DNA from: Archangium gephyra
GTDB taxonomy: Bacteria; Myxococcota; Myxococcia; Myxococcales; Myxococcaceae
Assembly: GCF_001027285.1 (NCBI RefSeq)
Contig: NZ_CP011509.1
Location: 7,960,501 to 8,024,500, forward strand
DNA: 64,000 bases
Direction: 5' to 3'
Below are positions 43,840-53,667 of the stretch, one piece after another. Within the stretch, counting starts at the first letter, position 1. The number at the start of each line of letters is the position of its first letter. The notes beneath the pieces are model-generated. The model worked only from the letters and a program-made list of their open reading frames with translations. It was not told the origin of the DNA and did no database searches. Both the position numbers and the translations under genes were made by a program.

Positions 43840-44023
43840 CGGGAGCCTTCCTGTTCGTGGGATGAAACCGGTCGCGGAGACATCCTAAGCCTATTGAGCC
43901 CATTCGAGGCCCGAGCTGACGGCCCGAATATTTTCTGCATGATTTTCCACGTCCCCGTCTCATGCCAGTGGGAGCTCCGCCACTGCATCTCGCAAGCCCG
44001 GCTCCCATGAGGGGGAAGACGAC

Positions 44024-44542
44024 ATGCGCCATACGACGGTTTCCGCGATCCTGCTCGCCACCTTCACGGTGGCCTGTGCCACCGCTCCGGGGAAGAACTT
44101 CGACACCTCGAGGCCACTCAAGATCGAGGGGGGGAGCTATCGCCAGGGCGAGCAGATCATCCAGCTGCCCGAGCTCGAGGAGAAGCTCGAGGCGCATCCG
44201 GCCGCCAGGCCCCAGATGGGCGGCTATCAGGCGAAGAAGTGGACCGGAATGATTCTCGGCAGCGCGGGCGGAGCCCTCGTCGGGTGGAACCTGGGGACCA
44301 ACCTCACGACGTCCGGCACGAAGACCTGGACGCCGGCCCTGGTGGGTGCCGGTGCCATCGCCCTCGCCATTCCGTTCGCCCTCATGGCGGATGGACAGCT
44401 GCGCTCGGCGGCGGAGGCCTACAACGGCAGCTTCGCCCAGCCCCAGTCGAAGGTGCTGGGCGGTGCGGTGCCGTTCCTCGCCATCGTGCCCGAGTCCAAC
44501 GGGCGCAAGCAGTGCCTCGCGGGCTTCACGATGTCCTTCTGA
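44024..44542 (+). CDS. Lipoprotein of unknown function
   Basis: 172 residues. The start MRHTTVSAILLATFTVAC has a lipobox with Cys18. A polar ~50-residue part (ELEEKLEAHPAARPQMGG) is followed by two hydrophobic segments (MILGSAGGALVGWNLG and ALVGAGAIALAIPFALMA), the arrangement of small outer-membrane or periplasmic-face proteins. GAGGGGG eight bases upstream of the ATG. No family recognised. Monocistronic, 93 bp before the DUF5916 gene in the same direction. Confidence 0.78.
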   Translation: MRHTTVSAILLATFTVACATAPGKNFDTSRPLKIEGGSYRQGEQIIQLPELEEKLEAHPAARPQMGGYQAKKWTGMILGSAGGALVGWNLGTNLTTSGTKTWTPALVGAGAIALAIPFALMADGQLRSAAEAYNGSFAQPQSKVLGGAVPFLAIVPESNGRKQCLAGFTMSF

Positions 44543-44635
44543 GCGCCCACCCGCCGTAGCGAGCGGGCGAGGCGGGCGGAGGGCAGCCCGTCTCCATTCA
44601 ATTCGGGCGGGGCCTGATGCTAAAACCGGGCCCTC

Positions 44636-47230
44636 ATGTCTTTCCGCCGCCTCCTTGGCTCGCTCGCCCGCTCCCTCGCCTGCCTGACCCTCCTCCTTTC
44701 GCTGGCGGCGGCTCGCGCGGAGCAGGCACTCGGCTCCTTCGAGGCCGTCCGCACGTCCGTCCCGCCCCAGCTCGATGGCCGGCTCGATGACGAGGTCTGG
44801 GCCGCTGCACCCGCCTACACGCGCTTCGTCCAGACCTTCCCCCAGGAAGGCGCCGAGCCCACCGAGCGCACCGAGGTGCGCGTCGTCTACGACGATCAGA
44901 CGCTCTACGTCGGCATCATCAACTTCGACTCGCAGCCGGAGCTCGTCAACCGCCAGCTCGGGCGCCGCGGCCAGCCTCCCGAGTCGGACATCGTCACGGT
45001 GTCCATCGACAGCACGCATGATCGCCGCACCGCCTACTCCTTCTCCGTGAACGCGGGCGGCACCCTCCGCGACACCCTCTACTTCGACGACAACAAGAGC
45101 TCGAATGACTGGGACGCCATCTGGGACGGCCGCGCCGCCCAGCGGCCCGATGGCTGGTCCGTGGAGCTCGCCATCCCCCTGCGCCTGCTCCGCTTCCCCA
45201 GCGCGCCCATCCAGGACTGGGGCTTCGCCGTCCGCCGGGAGATCGCCCGCAGGTCCGAGGTGATCGACTCCACCCTCATCCCCCGCAACGCCAACGCCTT
45301 CGTCTCGCGCTTCGGCAACCTCACCGGCATGCGGGGGCTCGAGCCCCACATGGACGTGGAGCTCACCCCCTACGTCGCTTCCCGCGCCAGCCGCCGGCCC
45401 CTCTCCTCGGATCCCTTCCTCCCGAGGCCCCGCCTGTGGGAGCCGTCCGCGGATGTCGGTCTCGACGTCAAGCTCTCCCTCACCAGCCAGCTCGTCCTCA
45501 ACGCCACCGTCAACCCGGACTTCGGCCAGGTGGAGGCCGACGAGCTCATCCTCAACCTCTCCACCTTCGAGGCCTTCTTCCCGGAGAAGCGTCCCTTCTT
45601 CACCCAGGGCATGGACATCTTCCAGCCCGCGGGCTCGGACGTCAGCGACTCCTCTCAGATGCTCTTCTACTCGCGCCGCATCGGCCTGGACACGCCCATC
45701 CTCGCCGCCACCAAGCTGACAGGCGCGCTCAGCCGCAACGTGCAGATCGGCCTGCTGGATGCCGTGGTGATGGGAGCCTCCGCGCCAAGCCGCTCCGGCG
45801 AGGACTCCGAGCAGCCGGACTCCCGCTACCAGTTCCACCCCACCCGGCCCCTCCACTTCGCCCCCAACAGCACGCTGCCGCAAGAGCCTGGCGTCCCCCA
45901 GAACTTCTTCATGGCCATCTCCCGCGCCACGCTGGTCCCTGGCGCCACCGTGGGGCTCTCCGTGGGTGCCGCCACGCCCCTCGGCCATCGCTGCGGCACG
46001 GTGCTGCCCGAGGACCCCGGGCTCCGCGATGAGTGCCTCGTGGCCGGGGGCAACGCCGCCGCCCTCGACTGGAACCTCCGCACCCAGGACGGCAATTGGG
46101 TCTTCGTCGGACAGCTCGCCGGCTCCCAGATCGTCGGCGGCCCCGAGGCCGGACAGCTGCGCCGCGATGGCACGCTGCTGCGCCCGGGCGACACCGGCCT
46201 CGGCACGTACATGACGGCCGGACTGCTCGGTGGCGATCCCTTCCGCTTCAGCGTCGGCTACGAGTACGCCTCCCCCAGGCTGGAGCTGAACGCCACCGGC
46301 TTCCAGACCACCCAGAACCAGCAGAGCGCCAAGGCCACCGTCGAGTTCGTCCGGCCCTCGGGCTGGGGCCCGCTCCACACCTTCTCCACCTCGCTCAACG
46401 CCTACCGGGACTGGACGACCGACTCGCGCTCCCTGCACATCAACGATCAGCTCCTCCTCTTGAGCGAGGCCACCCTCCCGGGCTTCCACGTCGCCGGCTT
46501 CAAGATCGGGGCGAAGTTCAACCGCCAGGACATCCGGGAGATCCCCCTCACCGGAATCCCCATCGAGCGGCCCGACTACCAGTACCTCACGGCCTGGGGC
46601 GAGACGAACCGCAACCTGCCGCTCTCGCTGCGCCTGGATGCCTACGTCAACCGGCTCGTGGCTCCCGCCCCCACGCTCTCCAAGCGCGGACAGGGCGCCG
46701 CCCTCTCCACCATCTGGCGGCCGATGCCCAACCTCGAGACGCAGTTCATCGCGGACCTCTACGGTGTGCTGGAGGGCCCCCGGTGGATCAAGAGCCTGCC
46801 GGACGGCCGCCACCTGCTCGGTGAGCAGGATCCCATCGTCCTGTCCCTCACGCTGCGCCAGCTCCTGGTGCTGTCGCCGCGGCTCACCCTCCAGCTCTAC
46901 GCCCAGCTCTTCACCGCCACCAACCGCTTCGGCCCCTTCTACGAGGCCACGTCCGGCTCCAGTGCACGCGTGCGCCTGGCGGAGCTCGTCCCCACGGACC
47001 CCGGCTTCGATCCGAGCTACCACGAGGCCGCGCTCAACATGAACATGGTGCTGCGCTGGGAGTACTCGCCCGGCGCCACCCTCTTCCTCGTCTACTCGCG
47101 CGCCCAGCAGGAGCTGCCGCCCGAGGAGGGCAGCGCCGAGCTGTCACAGCTGCTGCTTCCCAGCCGCCTCTTCTCGGGAGCCGCCACGGACACGATGTTC
47201 ATCAAGTGGTCCCACGCCTGGGGACTGTGA
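44636..47230 (+). CDS. Outer-membrane protein with CBM9-like domain and DUF5916 beta-barrel
   Basis: 864 residues. Signal peptide LACLTLLLSLAAARA, then a family 9 carbohydrate-binding-like domain (PPQLDGRLDDEVWAAAPAYTRFVQTFP ... VRVVYDDQTLYVGI ... VELAIPLRLLRF) over residues ~35-220. The remainder is the DUF5916 barrel region (VNPDFGQVEADELILNLSTFEAFFPEKRPFFTQGMDIF is diagnostic). DUF5916 proteins are surface proteins of unknown role, frequent in Bacteroidetes and myxobacteria. The ATG at 44636 is the natural start. Sugar or glycan binding at the cell surface is inferred from the CBM9 part. Confidence 0.87.
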   Translation: MSFRRLLGSLARSLACLTLLLSLAAARAEQALGSFEAVRTSVPPQLDGRLDDEVWAAAPAYTRFVQTFPQEGAEPTERTEVRVVYDDQTLYVGIINFDSQPELVNRQLGRRGQPPESDIVTVSIDSTHDRRTAYSFSVNAGGTLRDTLYFDDNKSSNDWDAIWDGRAAQRPDGWSVELAIPLRLLRFPSAPIQDWGFAVRREIARRSEVIDSTLIPRNANAFVSRFGNLTGMRGLEPHMDVELTPYVASRASRRPLSSDPFLPRPRLWEPSADVGLDVKLSLTSQLVLNATVNPDFGQVEADELILNLSTFEAFFPEKRPFFTQGMDIFQPAGSDVSDSSQMLFYSRRIGLDTPILAATKLTGALSRNVQIGLLDAVVMGASAPSRSGEDSEQPDSRYQFHPTRPLHFAPNSTLPQEPGVPQNFFMAISRATLVPGATVGLSVGAATPLGHRCGTVLPEDPGLRDECLVAGGNAAALDWNLRTQDGNWVFVGQLAGSQIVGGPEAGQLRRDGTLLRPGDTGLGTYMTAGLLGGDPFRFSVGYEYASPRLELNATGFQTTQNQQSAKATVEFVRPSGWGPLHTFSTSLNAYRDWTTDSRSLHINDQLLLLSEATLPGFHVAGFKIGAKFNRQDIREIPLTGIPIERPDYQYLTAWGETNRNLPLSLRLDAYVNRLVAPAPTLSKRGQGAALSTIWRPMPNLETQFIADLYGVLEGPRWIKSLPDGRHLLGEQDPIVLSLTLRQLLVLSPRLTLQLYAQLFTATNRFGPFYEATSGSSARVRLAELVPTDPGFDPSYHEAALNMNMVLRWEYSPGATLFLVYSRAQQELPPEEGSAELSQLLLPSRLFSGAATDTMFIKWSHAWGL

Positions 47231-47386
47231 GCCGCTCGCCCTCACCTTCCAATAATCCGGGAGGGGCTCCCAGGTGGCTCACTCCCGTGAGCCCCGAGGC
47301 CGGCGGCTCGGGTGCGAGGGCGCTTCCCACTGTTTGAACGAAGGCCGAGGGCTTTCTGGTATGGCACGCCGCCGGAGGAACGAACG

Positions 47387-49036
47387 ATGCCAACTGGAAG
47401 CAACTTCGCCGTACGCCGTCCGTCTGCCCTCATCGGCCTGCTCGCGCTTGCCCTGGTGGGTGGCTGTGCCCACAAGCCGATCGTCACCGAGAACAAGGGC
47501 CGCGAGCTGAAGAACGAAGGTCCGGTCATCGCGGACACCGCGAGCGGCCAGGTGCGCGGGGTCCTCTCCGAGGGCATCCGCGTCTTCAAGGGGATTCCGT
47601 ACGGCGGGCCCACGTCGGGCAAGAACCGCTTCATGCCGCCGGTGAAGGCCGAGCCGTGGAGCGGCGTCCGGGAGGCCGTCGAGTACGGCCCGCGCTGCGC
47701 CCAGCGCAGTGCCATCGGCACGTCGGTGGATCGCCAGGTCGTGGCCGCGCTCGTCACGCCCGACACCCAGGCCATGAGCGAGGACTGCCTGGTCCTCAAT
47801 GTCTGGACGCCCGGTGTGGCGGATGGCGGCAAGCGCCCCGTCATGGTCTGGCTGCACGGCGGCGGCTTCGTGGAAGGCTCCGGGTCGGCCGCCCTCTATG
47901 ACGGCACCGCGCTCTCCCGGCGCGGGGATGTCGTGGTGCTCACGCTCAACCACCGGCTCGGAGCGCTGGGCTACCTCTACACGGGCGGCGCCAACACGAC
48001 GTCCGGCAATGCCGGCATGCTCGACATCGTCGCGGCGCTCGAGTGGGTGCGCGACAACATCGCCTCGTTCGGCGGGGATCCGGGCAACGTCACCGTCTTC
48101 GGCGAGTCGGGCGGCGGCATGAAGGTGACGCTCCTGCTCGCCATGCCCGCGGCGAAGGGGCTGTTCCACAAGGCCATCAGCCAGAGCGGTGCGCTCGTGC
48201 GCGCGATGAAGCCGGAGGAGGCGGCCGCCCAGGCCGGCGAGCTGATGGCCGAGCTCAAGCTCCAGCCTGGAGACCTCGAGGCGCTGCGGAACCTCCCCCT
48301 GGAGAAGCTCTTCGATGCCCAGATGGCCGTCATGAAGAAGGAGCGGGGGACGTTCACGTTCAACTCGCCCTTCACCCCCGTGGCGGATGGGCAGGTGCTG
48401 CCCGGCAATCCGTTCGATCCCTCGGCCCCCGCCGTCTCGGCCGGCGTGCCGCTGATGATTGGCACCAACCAGGACGAGATGACGCTGTTCCTCCACGGGA
48501 AGCTGGGAGCGATGCCCGACGGTGTGGCCCGCATGGGCCTGGGCCGGCTGGTGGGCGAGGCGAAGGACCAGGTCTTCGATCACTACCGCCGCGCCAGACC
48601 GGACGCCCCGGCGAAGGACCTGATCCTCGCCGCCGGCAGTGATCTGTTCCGGGCGCCGTCCCTGCTGGCCGCCGAGCGCAAGGTGGCCCAGGCGGGCGCC
48701 CCCGTCTACGTGTACCTGTTCACCTGGGAGACGCCGATCCTCGAGGGGCAGCTCAAGGCCACCCACGCGCTCGACATCCCCTTCGTGTTCGACAACGCCG
48801 ACCTCGTGCCCTCCTTCACCGGCAAGGATCCCGAGCGCTTCAAACTGTCCGAGCAGATGAGCGGGGCGTGGATCGCCTTCGCGCGCAACGGCAACCCGAA
48901 TCACTCCGGCATTCCCACGTGGCCGGCCTACAACACCGAGCAGCGCCCCACCCTGCTCTTCAACCTCACGTCCCGGGTCGAGAATGATCCGGGCCGCGAG
49001 GAGCGCCTGCTCTGGCACGGCATCTTCACGAAGTAG
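47387..49036 (+). CDS. Carboxylesterase type B lipoprotein
   Basis: 549 residues. Lipoprotein signal ending LVGGC (Cys27). Alpha/beta hydrolase of the carboxylesterase B family: RVFKGIPYGGPTSGKNRF, SEDCLVLNVWTP, VWLHGGGFVEGSG (oxyanion hole), nucleophile elbow FGESGGGMK (GESGGG instead of the usual GESAGG), then TNQDEMTLF for the acid and THALDIPFVFDN for the catalytic His. All triad positions appear present. Probably a surface-anchored esterase. ATG 47387 has GGAGG eight bases upstream; the frame is open a further 25 codons without support. The gene convergent with it is a glycosyltransferase. Confidence 0.92.
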   Translation: MPTGSNFAVRRPSALIGLLALALVGGCAHKPIVTENKGRELKNEGPVIADTASGQVRGVLSEGIRVFKGIPYGGPTSGKNRFMPPVKAEPWSGVREAVEYGPRCAQRSAIGTSVDRQVVAALVTPDTQAMSEDCLVLNVWTPGVADGGKRPVMVWLHGGGFVEGSGSAALYDGTALSRRGDVVVLTLNHRLGALGYLYTGGANTTSGNAGMLDIVAALEWVRDNIASFGGDPGNVTVFGESGGGMKVTLLLAMPAAKGLFHKAISQSGALVRAMKPEEAAAQAGELMAELKLQPGDLEALRNLPLEKLFDAQMAVMKKERGTFTFNSPFTPVADGQVLPGNPFDPSAPAVSAGVPLMIGTNQDEMTLFLHGKLGAMPDGVARMGLGRLVGEAKDQVFDHYRRARPDAPAKDLILAAGSDLFRAPSLLAAERKVAQAGAPVYVYLFTWETPILEGQLKATHALDIPFVFDNADLVPSFTGKDPERFKLSEQMSGAWIAFARNGNPNHSGIPTWPAYNTEQRPTLLFNLTSRVENDPGREERLLWHGIFTK

Positions 49037-49048
49037 GCGCGGCGGACC

Positions 49049-50713
49049 TCAACGGCCCACGCTGAATTCACGGGCCCTGGAGTTGTAGGCGTCCAGGAGC
49101 GGCTCATACCGGATTCCAAAGCTCACGGTATGGGCCCCTTCCTCCAGCGCTGGCAGTGGGAGGGAGGCCTTGAATTCCCGTTGGCCGCCCGGCGGGAGGA
49201 CAGCGTCTTCCGGAAAGACCTCCAGCGTCCCTCGATGGACCTCCTGGCCGTCCTTCCGGATGACGTAGAACAGCGCGGGTACCCGTGGAAAACCGTCTCG
49301 CGCGAAGCGGAGCGCCGTGTTCCTCGGATTGGAGACCGTGACGGCGATGGCCACGGCCTCTCCACTCTTCACGGTGGGAGGGAACGCGACCTCCACCGGG
49401 ATGTCGTAATACGACGAGAACCCGGGCGCGATGAAGTAGTGGACTGTCTTGTCCATGCGCGTCCGCAGCTCCGTGCTCCCGGCGAAGGGCCGGTCCTGGA
49501 CGAGGACCACCTCCCGTCCCTGCAGACCGTCCTCGTAGTTCCACAGCTCGTACTGGGATTGACGCCGCTCGCCACTCTGCAGGGCCACGCCCGTCTGGCC
49601 CGAGTAGAACGAATAGAGAGACGACTCCCGGAAGTTGTCGCCGAAGAGCACCGGCCTGTCACCGGCCACCTTCTGGATGTCTTCCGCCCACAGCTTCCGG
49701 CCATGGTAGTAGTCCACGTTGAGGTGGTTCACCGGGAAGATGCGGAACATCAAATACAGCCGGAGCACCACGACGGCGAAGGCCAGCGGCAGCACCAGGA
49801 ATTGAAAGAGCCGCTCGTGCTTCTCCTCCTCGTAGTACCGCGAGGCGAGCAACAGCAGCGGGAAGAGGGCAATGGACGTCCAGTGGAAATGGACGAACGC
49901 CTTCAGGGCCGTGAAGAGGAAGAAGCCGAAGGTGCCCACGCAGAGGAGCTGCAAGGCCCTCTCGAAGCGGTCCTGTGTTCTGACGACGAACGGAATGAAG
50001 ATCAGCCCGGGCCCGATCGCCGGGAGCTGCTGGCTGAGGTACTCGAGGAGATACCGGGTGGTGAAGGCGGTGGTGCGGCCCTTGAGGTGGAACTGGAACG
50101 TCGGAAACTGGTGCGCGTACTGCCAGCCCAGGTGAGGCAGGAACAACACCAGGGCCAGCACCATGGACAACCAGAAGCGCGGTGAGCGCAGCAGCCTGAG
50201 GTTGGAGAGCACCGTGAAGCCAACCACCAGGACGCCATGGTACTTCGAGTACAGCATCAACGCGGTGGAGCACCCCAGCAACAGCACCGCGGCCAGGTCC
50301 TCCTTCTCCAGGAACCGCTGGTAGCCCAGGAGGAACAGCACGAGGAAGAAGAGGAGCGGCCCGTCCGGGAAGATGATGAAGGCCAGGTAGTTCAGCAGCG
50401 GCAGGGACAGCACCATCAGATAAATGAGGGTGTCCCGCCTCGGCTGCTCCCGAGGCACCAGCTTGAACAACAGCAGCACGCTCAGGGCATTCAGAATCAC
50501 ATTCACCAGCCGTACGCCCAGCTCGTTCGGGAAGAGCGCGTAGCCGAGCCGCACCATCAGCGCGATGAAGGGGGGATGGTCGTAATAGCCCCACTCCAGG
50601 GACCGCGAGTAGAACCAGTAGTACGCCTCATCACTGGTCAGCTCCGTGAACGCGGCCTGCACGAGATTCAGCACCAGCCAGAAGATGAAGAAGTGCAGGG
50701 GCCTGATTTTCAT
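49049..50713 (-). CDS. GT-C type glycosyltransferase (ArnT/PMT-like)
   Basis: 554 residues with about ten to eleven membrane helices in the first ~340 residues. The first periplasmic loop has ELTSDEAYYWFYSRSLEWGYYDHPP, the Asp-Glu pair typical of GT-C (family 39/83) enzymes that use polyprenyl-phosphate sugars. The C-terminal ~210 residues are soluble and include an Ig-like strand pattern (VSNPRNTALRFARDGFPRVPALFYV). It probably adds a sugar to lipid or protein at the outer face of the inner membrane; the substrate is unknown. ATG 50713 begins at the first helix; the 22 codons before it are poor. The divergent lectin-kelch gene starts 223 bp away. Confidence 0.87.
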   Translation of the reverse strand: MKIRPLHFFIFWLVLNLVQAAFTELTSDEAYYWFYSRSLEWGYYDHPPFIALMVRLGYALFPNELGVRLVNVILNALSVLLLFKLVPREQPRRDTLIYLMVLSLPLLNYLAFIIFPDGPLLFFLVLFLLGYQRFLEKEDLAAVLLLGCSTALMLYSKYHGVLVVGFTVLSNLRLLRSPRFWLSMVLALVLFLPHLGWQYAHQFPTFQFHLKGRTTAFTTRYLLEYLSQQLPAIGPGLIFIPFVVRTQDRFERALQLLCVGTFGFFLFTALKAFVHFHWTSIALFPLLLLASRYYEEEKHERLFQFLVLPLAFAVVVLRLYLMFRIFPVNHLNVDYYHGRKLWAEDIQKVAGDRPVLFGDNFRESSLYSFYSGQTGVALQSGERRQSQYELWNYEDGLQGREVVLVQDRPFAGSTELRTRMDKTVHYFIAPGFSSYYDIPVEVAFPPTVKSGEAVAIAVTVSNPRNTALRFARDGFPRVPALFYVIRKDGQEVHRGTLEVFPEDAVLPPGGQREFKASLPLPALEEGAHTVSFGIRYEPLLDAYNSRAREFSVGR

Positions 50714-50936
50714 CGGATGGTCGTCTCGGGGTGAGGCCGGAGCATCGCGGGTGATACCCCCCCACCGCCTACGCGGCAAGCGTTCGTGGCGGATCGCATG
50801 TCAGGCCCGCGCGGTATGTACGTCAGCCAGTGGCCGCGCGGCGGGCAGCTGAACCCCCGCGCGTTCATGACAGTGCGGTGCCGTATAGGGATGTCCAACA
50901 CGCGGCTCGTTCTGGAGCCGCCGAGGGGGAAAAACA

Positions 50937-52670
50937 ATGCGAATCAATCTACTGGGTGCGGCTCTGATCGGTGGCCTTCTGGGCGCCTCGTCCGCGCGGG
51001 CCGAGACGACCCTCTTCTCCGACGACTTCTCCACCAACCCGGCCACCAACGGGAAGTGGACCGTGGTGCAGAGCGATGTGCCGAACTCGCTCTACGACAC
51101 CACCAGCCAGTCCTTCTACATGACCCGGGTGGGCGGCTACACGGGCGGCGGCATCTACATGATGGCCAATACCCCGCTCAAGACGCGCAAGTGGGAGGCC
51201 TCGTTCCGCTACCGCATCGGCGGCCGGTACCAGGGCGGCGCCGACGGGCTCGCCTTCATGTTCTACAAGAAGGGCGGCTACAGGCCCGCGGGTGGCGGGT
51301 TCCTCGGCTTCAACCCGGCCTACGTGAACCAGCCGGGCTACGGCGTCATCATCGACAACTACTACAACTCGGGGTGGGATCCGTCGGCCAGCTACATCGG
51401 GCTGATCAAGGACAACACCCACTCGTTCTCGGCCAAGCTCGCCTACGCCAATGACTCGCGCACCGAGGACGCCGTGTGGCACGCCATGCGGGTGCGCTTC
51501 ATGGACGGCGAGGTGTCCGTGTACGTCGACGGCGGGCTGCTCTTCACGCACAAGATGGCCGCGCCGGACTACTCGTACGACGGCGTCGGGTTCTCCGCGG
51601 GCATCGGCGCCGACCAGAACTACCACCAGATCGACGACTTCGTCCTGACGGACCTCGAGCTCCCCGTGTGGAGCACCACCGGCCGGATGAACCTCGAGCA
51701 CGGGCTCCACACGGCCACGCGGCTGCCCGGGGGCAAGGTGCTCGTCGTGGGTGGTTTCAACAGCGCGGCCGAGGTGTATGACCCGGCCACCGGCGCGTGG
51801 AGCTTCACGGGCCCGGCGTCCACGTCGCGCCTGCTGCCCACCGCCACCGCGCTCAAGGACGGCCGGGTGCTCGTCACCGGCGGCGAGAACGACTCGCGCT
51901 CGCTGGAGACGGCCGAGCTGTACAACCCCGCCACCGGCGCGTGGAGCCCCACGGCCTCGCTGAGCACCGGCCGCAAGGATCACACGGCCACCCTGCTGAG
52001 CGATGGGCGGGTGCTCGTCACCGGCGGGTACAACGAGCGCTCCGGCACCCTGTCCTCGGCCGAGCTGTATGACCCGGCCACCGGCACGTGGACGCCCGTG
52101 GGCTTCCTGAGCCAGGCCCGCAGCCAGCACAAGGCCGTGTCCCTGTCCGGGGGCAAGGTGCTCGTCACGGGCGGCCTGGATGCCAGTGGCATGCCCCTGG
52201 CCAGCGCCGAGGTGTATGACCCGGCCACCGGCGCGTGGACGCGCACCGGGAGCCTGAGCATGGGCCGCCGGTCTCACTCCGCCACGGCCCTGAAGAACGG
52301 TCAGGTGCTCGTCGCGGGGGGTTACGACGCGAGCGCCTCCACCCTGGCTTCGGCCGAGCTGTACGACCCGGCCACCGGCGCGTGGAGCTCCACCGCTCCG
52401 CTGGGCAAGGGCCGCCGCTACCACACCGCCACCCTGCTGAACGATGGCAAGGTGCTGCTCGCCGGCGGTTACAGCGACTGGTACGGCATCCTCGCCTCCG
52501 CCGAGCTGTATGACCCGGCCACCGGCACCTTCGCCGACACGGCCAGCCTGGGTCTGGTGCGCTACGATCACACGTCCACGCTGCTGGAGGACGGCCGCGT
52601 GCTGACGGTGGGCGGCTTCAGCACGGGCGATCAGGCCTCGGCGGAGCTGTTCGGACCCGCCAGGAAGTAA
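50937..52670 (+). CDS. Secreted lectin-like plus kelch-repeat protein
   Basis: 577 residues. Signal peptide ends ASSARA at ~22. Residues ~25-240 form a legume-lectin-like jelly roll (TLFSDDFSTNPATNGKWTV, GGADGLAFMFYKKGG, GYGVIIDNYYNSG, YVDGGLLFTHKM). About seven kelch motifs follow, each built on HTATLLxDGxVLVxGGY...SAELYDPATGAW, forming a beta-propeller. Likely an extracellular carbohydrate-binding or matrix protein. ATG after GAGGGGG. The propeller part is encoded by near-identical DNA repeats. Monocistronic, followed by the convergent SDR gene. Confidence 0.88.
   Translation: MRINLLGAALIGGLLGASSARAETTLFSDDFSTNPATNGKWTVVQSDVPNSLYDTTSQSFYMTRVGGYTGGGIYMMANTPLKTRKWEASFRYRIGGRYQGGADGLAFMFYKKGGYRPAGGGFLGFNPAYVNQPGYGVIIDNYYNSGWDPSASYIGLIKDNTHSFSAKLAYANDSRTEDAVWHAMRVRFMDGEVSVYVDGGLLFTHKMAAPDYSYDGVGFSAGIGADQNYHQIDDFVLTDLELPVWSTTGRMNLEHGLHTATRLPGGKVLVVGGFNSAAEVYDPATGAWSFTGPASTSRLLPTATALKDGRVLVTGGENDSRSLETAELYNPATGAWSPTASLSTGRKDHTATLLSDGRVLVTGGYNERSGTLSSAELYDPATGTWTPVGFLSQARSQHKAVSLSGGKVLVTGGLDASGMPLASAEVYDPATGAWTRTGSLSMGRRSHSATALKNGQVLVAGGYDASASTLASAELYDPATGAWSSTAPLGKGRRYHTATLLNDGKVLLAGGYSDWYGILASAELYDPATGTFADTASLGLVRYDHTSTLLEDGRVLTVGGFSTGDQASAELFGPARK
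51772..52663 (+). repeat. Kelch-encoding DNA repeats
   Basis: Units of about 144-150 bp, most clearly marked by copies of gtatgacccggccaccgg near 51772, 51916 (variant), 52066, 52210, 52357 and 52503, with a weak last copy near 52645. Only a few base changes separate several copies, so unit gain or loss between strains is likely. Confidence 0.75.
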
Positions 52671-52758
52671 CAGGGGTTCAGGCAGGCCCGAGGGCCCGGT
52701 GCTCCGTCTCAGGGACGGGTGCATCGGGCCCTCCGCCGTGGAGGGCTGGCCGAGGGCC

Positions 52759-53577
52759 TCAGCCCACCTTGGAGGGGGTGATGCCCAGCGTGTCCGCGTA
52801 GCTGTGGATCCCCCGGATGTGATTGCCACCATCCACGGCGATCGTCTCGCCGGTGACCCACGACGAGAGCTCGCTGCACAGGAACGACACCACCTTCGCC
52901 ACGTCATCCGGCTCGCCGCACACCTTGCCGAGCGGCGTCCGGGCGAGGAACTCCCTCTTCATGGCCTCCGTCATCAGGCCTGTCCCCTCGGAGAGGGGCG
53001 TGCGGATGACGCCCGGCGCGACGATGTTGACCCGGATGCCGTACCGCCCCAGTTCCGAGGCCGCGACCTTGGTGAGGTTCGCGAGCCCCGCCTTGGAGGC
53101 GCAGTAGTGGCCGAGCCCATCCGTCACGTCCGTCTGGTTCAGCGAGGAGATGTTGACGATGGACCCGGGCTGCTTCGCGTCCACGAGCGCCCGCCCCAGG
53201 GCCTTCATGAAGAGGAAGGGCCCCTTCAGGTTGATGTCCAGGACCTGCTCGAAGTCCTGCTCCGGCATGTCGATGATCGGAGAGAGCGTGGCCGTCCCGG
53301 CGTTGTTCACGAGGATGCCCGGCAGGCCGAACTCCCGCGTGGCGGTCTCGATGGCCCGGGAGACATCCGCGGCCCGGACCACATCTCCCGCGAAGGGCAC
53401 GGCCCGCGCGCGCCCCTCCATCGTCCGGTTGAGCTCCTCGGCGGCGGCCTCCACCTTCTCCCGGGTCCGCCCGAAGAGGAGCACATTGGCTCCTTCCCGC
53501 ATGAAACGCGCGGCGATCCCCAGCCCGATTCCCTGCCCCGCTCCCGTCACGATGGCACTGCTCGACACCAGCTTCAT
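52759..53577 (-). CDS. Short-chain dehydrogenase/reductase
   Basis: 272 residues, classical SDR. NAD(P) motif TGAGQGIG (11-18), VNNAG, catalytic Ser in SIVNISSLNQ, and YxxxK as YCASK. FGRTREKVEAAAEEL after strand 2 has a basic residue that favours NADPH. C-terminal GGNHIRG typical of FabG-like enzymes. AAGGAG five bases upstream of the ATG. Substrate unknown. Divergent with the YccF-like gene. Confidence 0.92.
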   Translation of the reverse strand: MKLVSSSAIVTGAGQGIGLGIAARFMREGANVLLFGRTREKVEAAAEELNRTMEGRARAVPFAGDVVRAADVSRAIETATREFGLPGILVNNAGTATLSPIIDMPEQDFEQVLDINLKGPFLFMKALGRALVDAKQPGSIVNISSLNQTDVTDGLGHYCASKAGLANLTKVAASELGRYGIRVNIVAPGVIRTPLSEGTGLMTEAMKREFLARTPLGKVCGEPDDVAKVVSFLCSELSSWVTGETIAVDGGNHIRGIHSYADTLGITPSKVG

Positions 53578-53667
53578 CCCGGCTCCTTGTGTTCTCAGGG
53601 GGCCCGGACGCTACACCTGCACTGAAGGCCGGCAAGGATCGGGTCCAGCGCGTTATAACTTCCCGCC

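Noticed and set aside
43826..47023. 1065-codon open frame on the minus strand
   Set aside because: It is antisense to the lipoprotein and the DUF5916 gene. Its composition (Gly/Glu/Arg/Val) is the usual GC-rich shadow with no domain.
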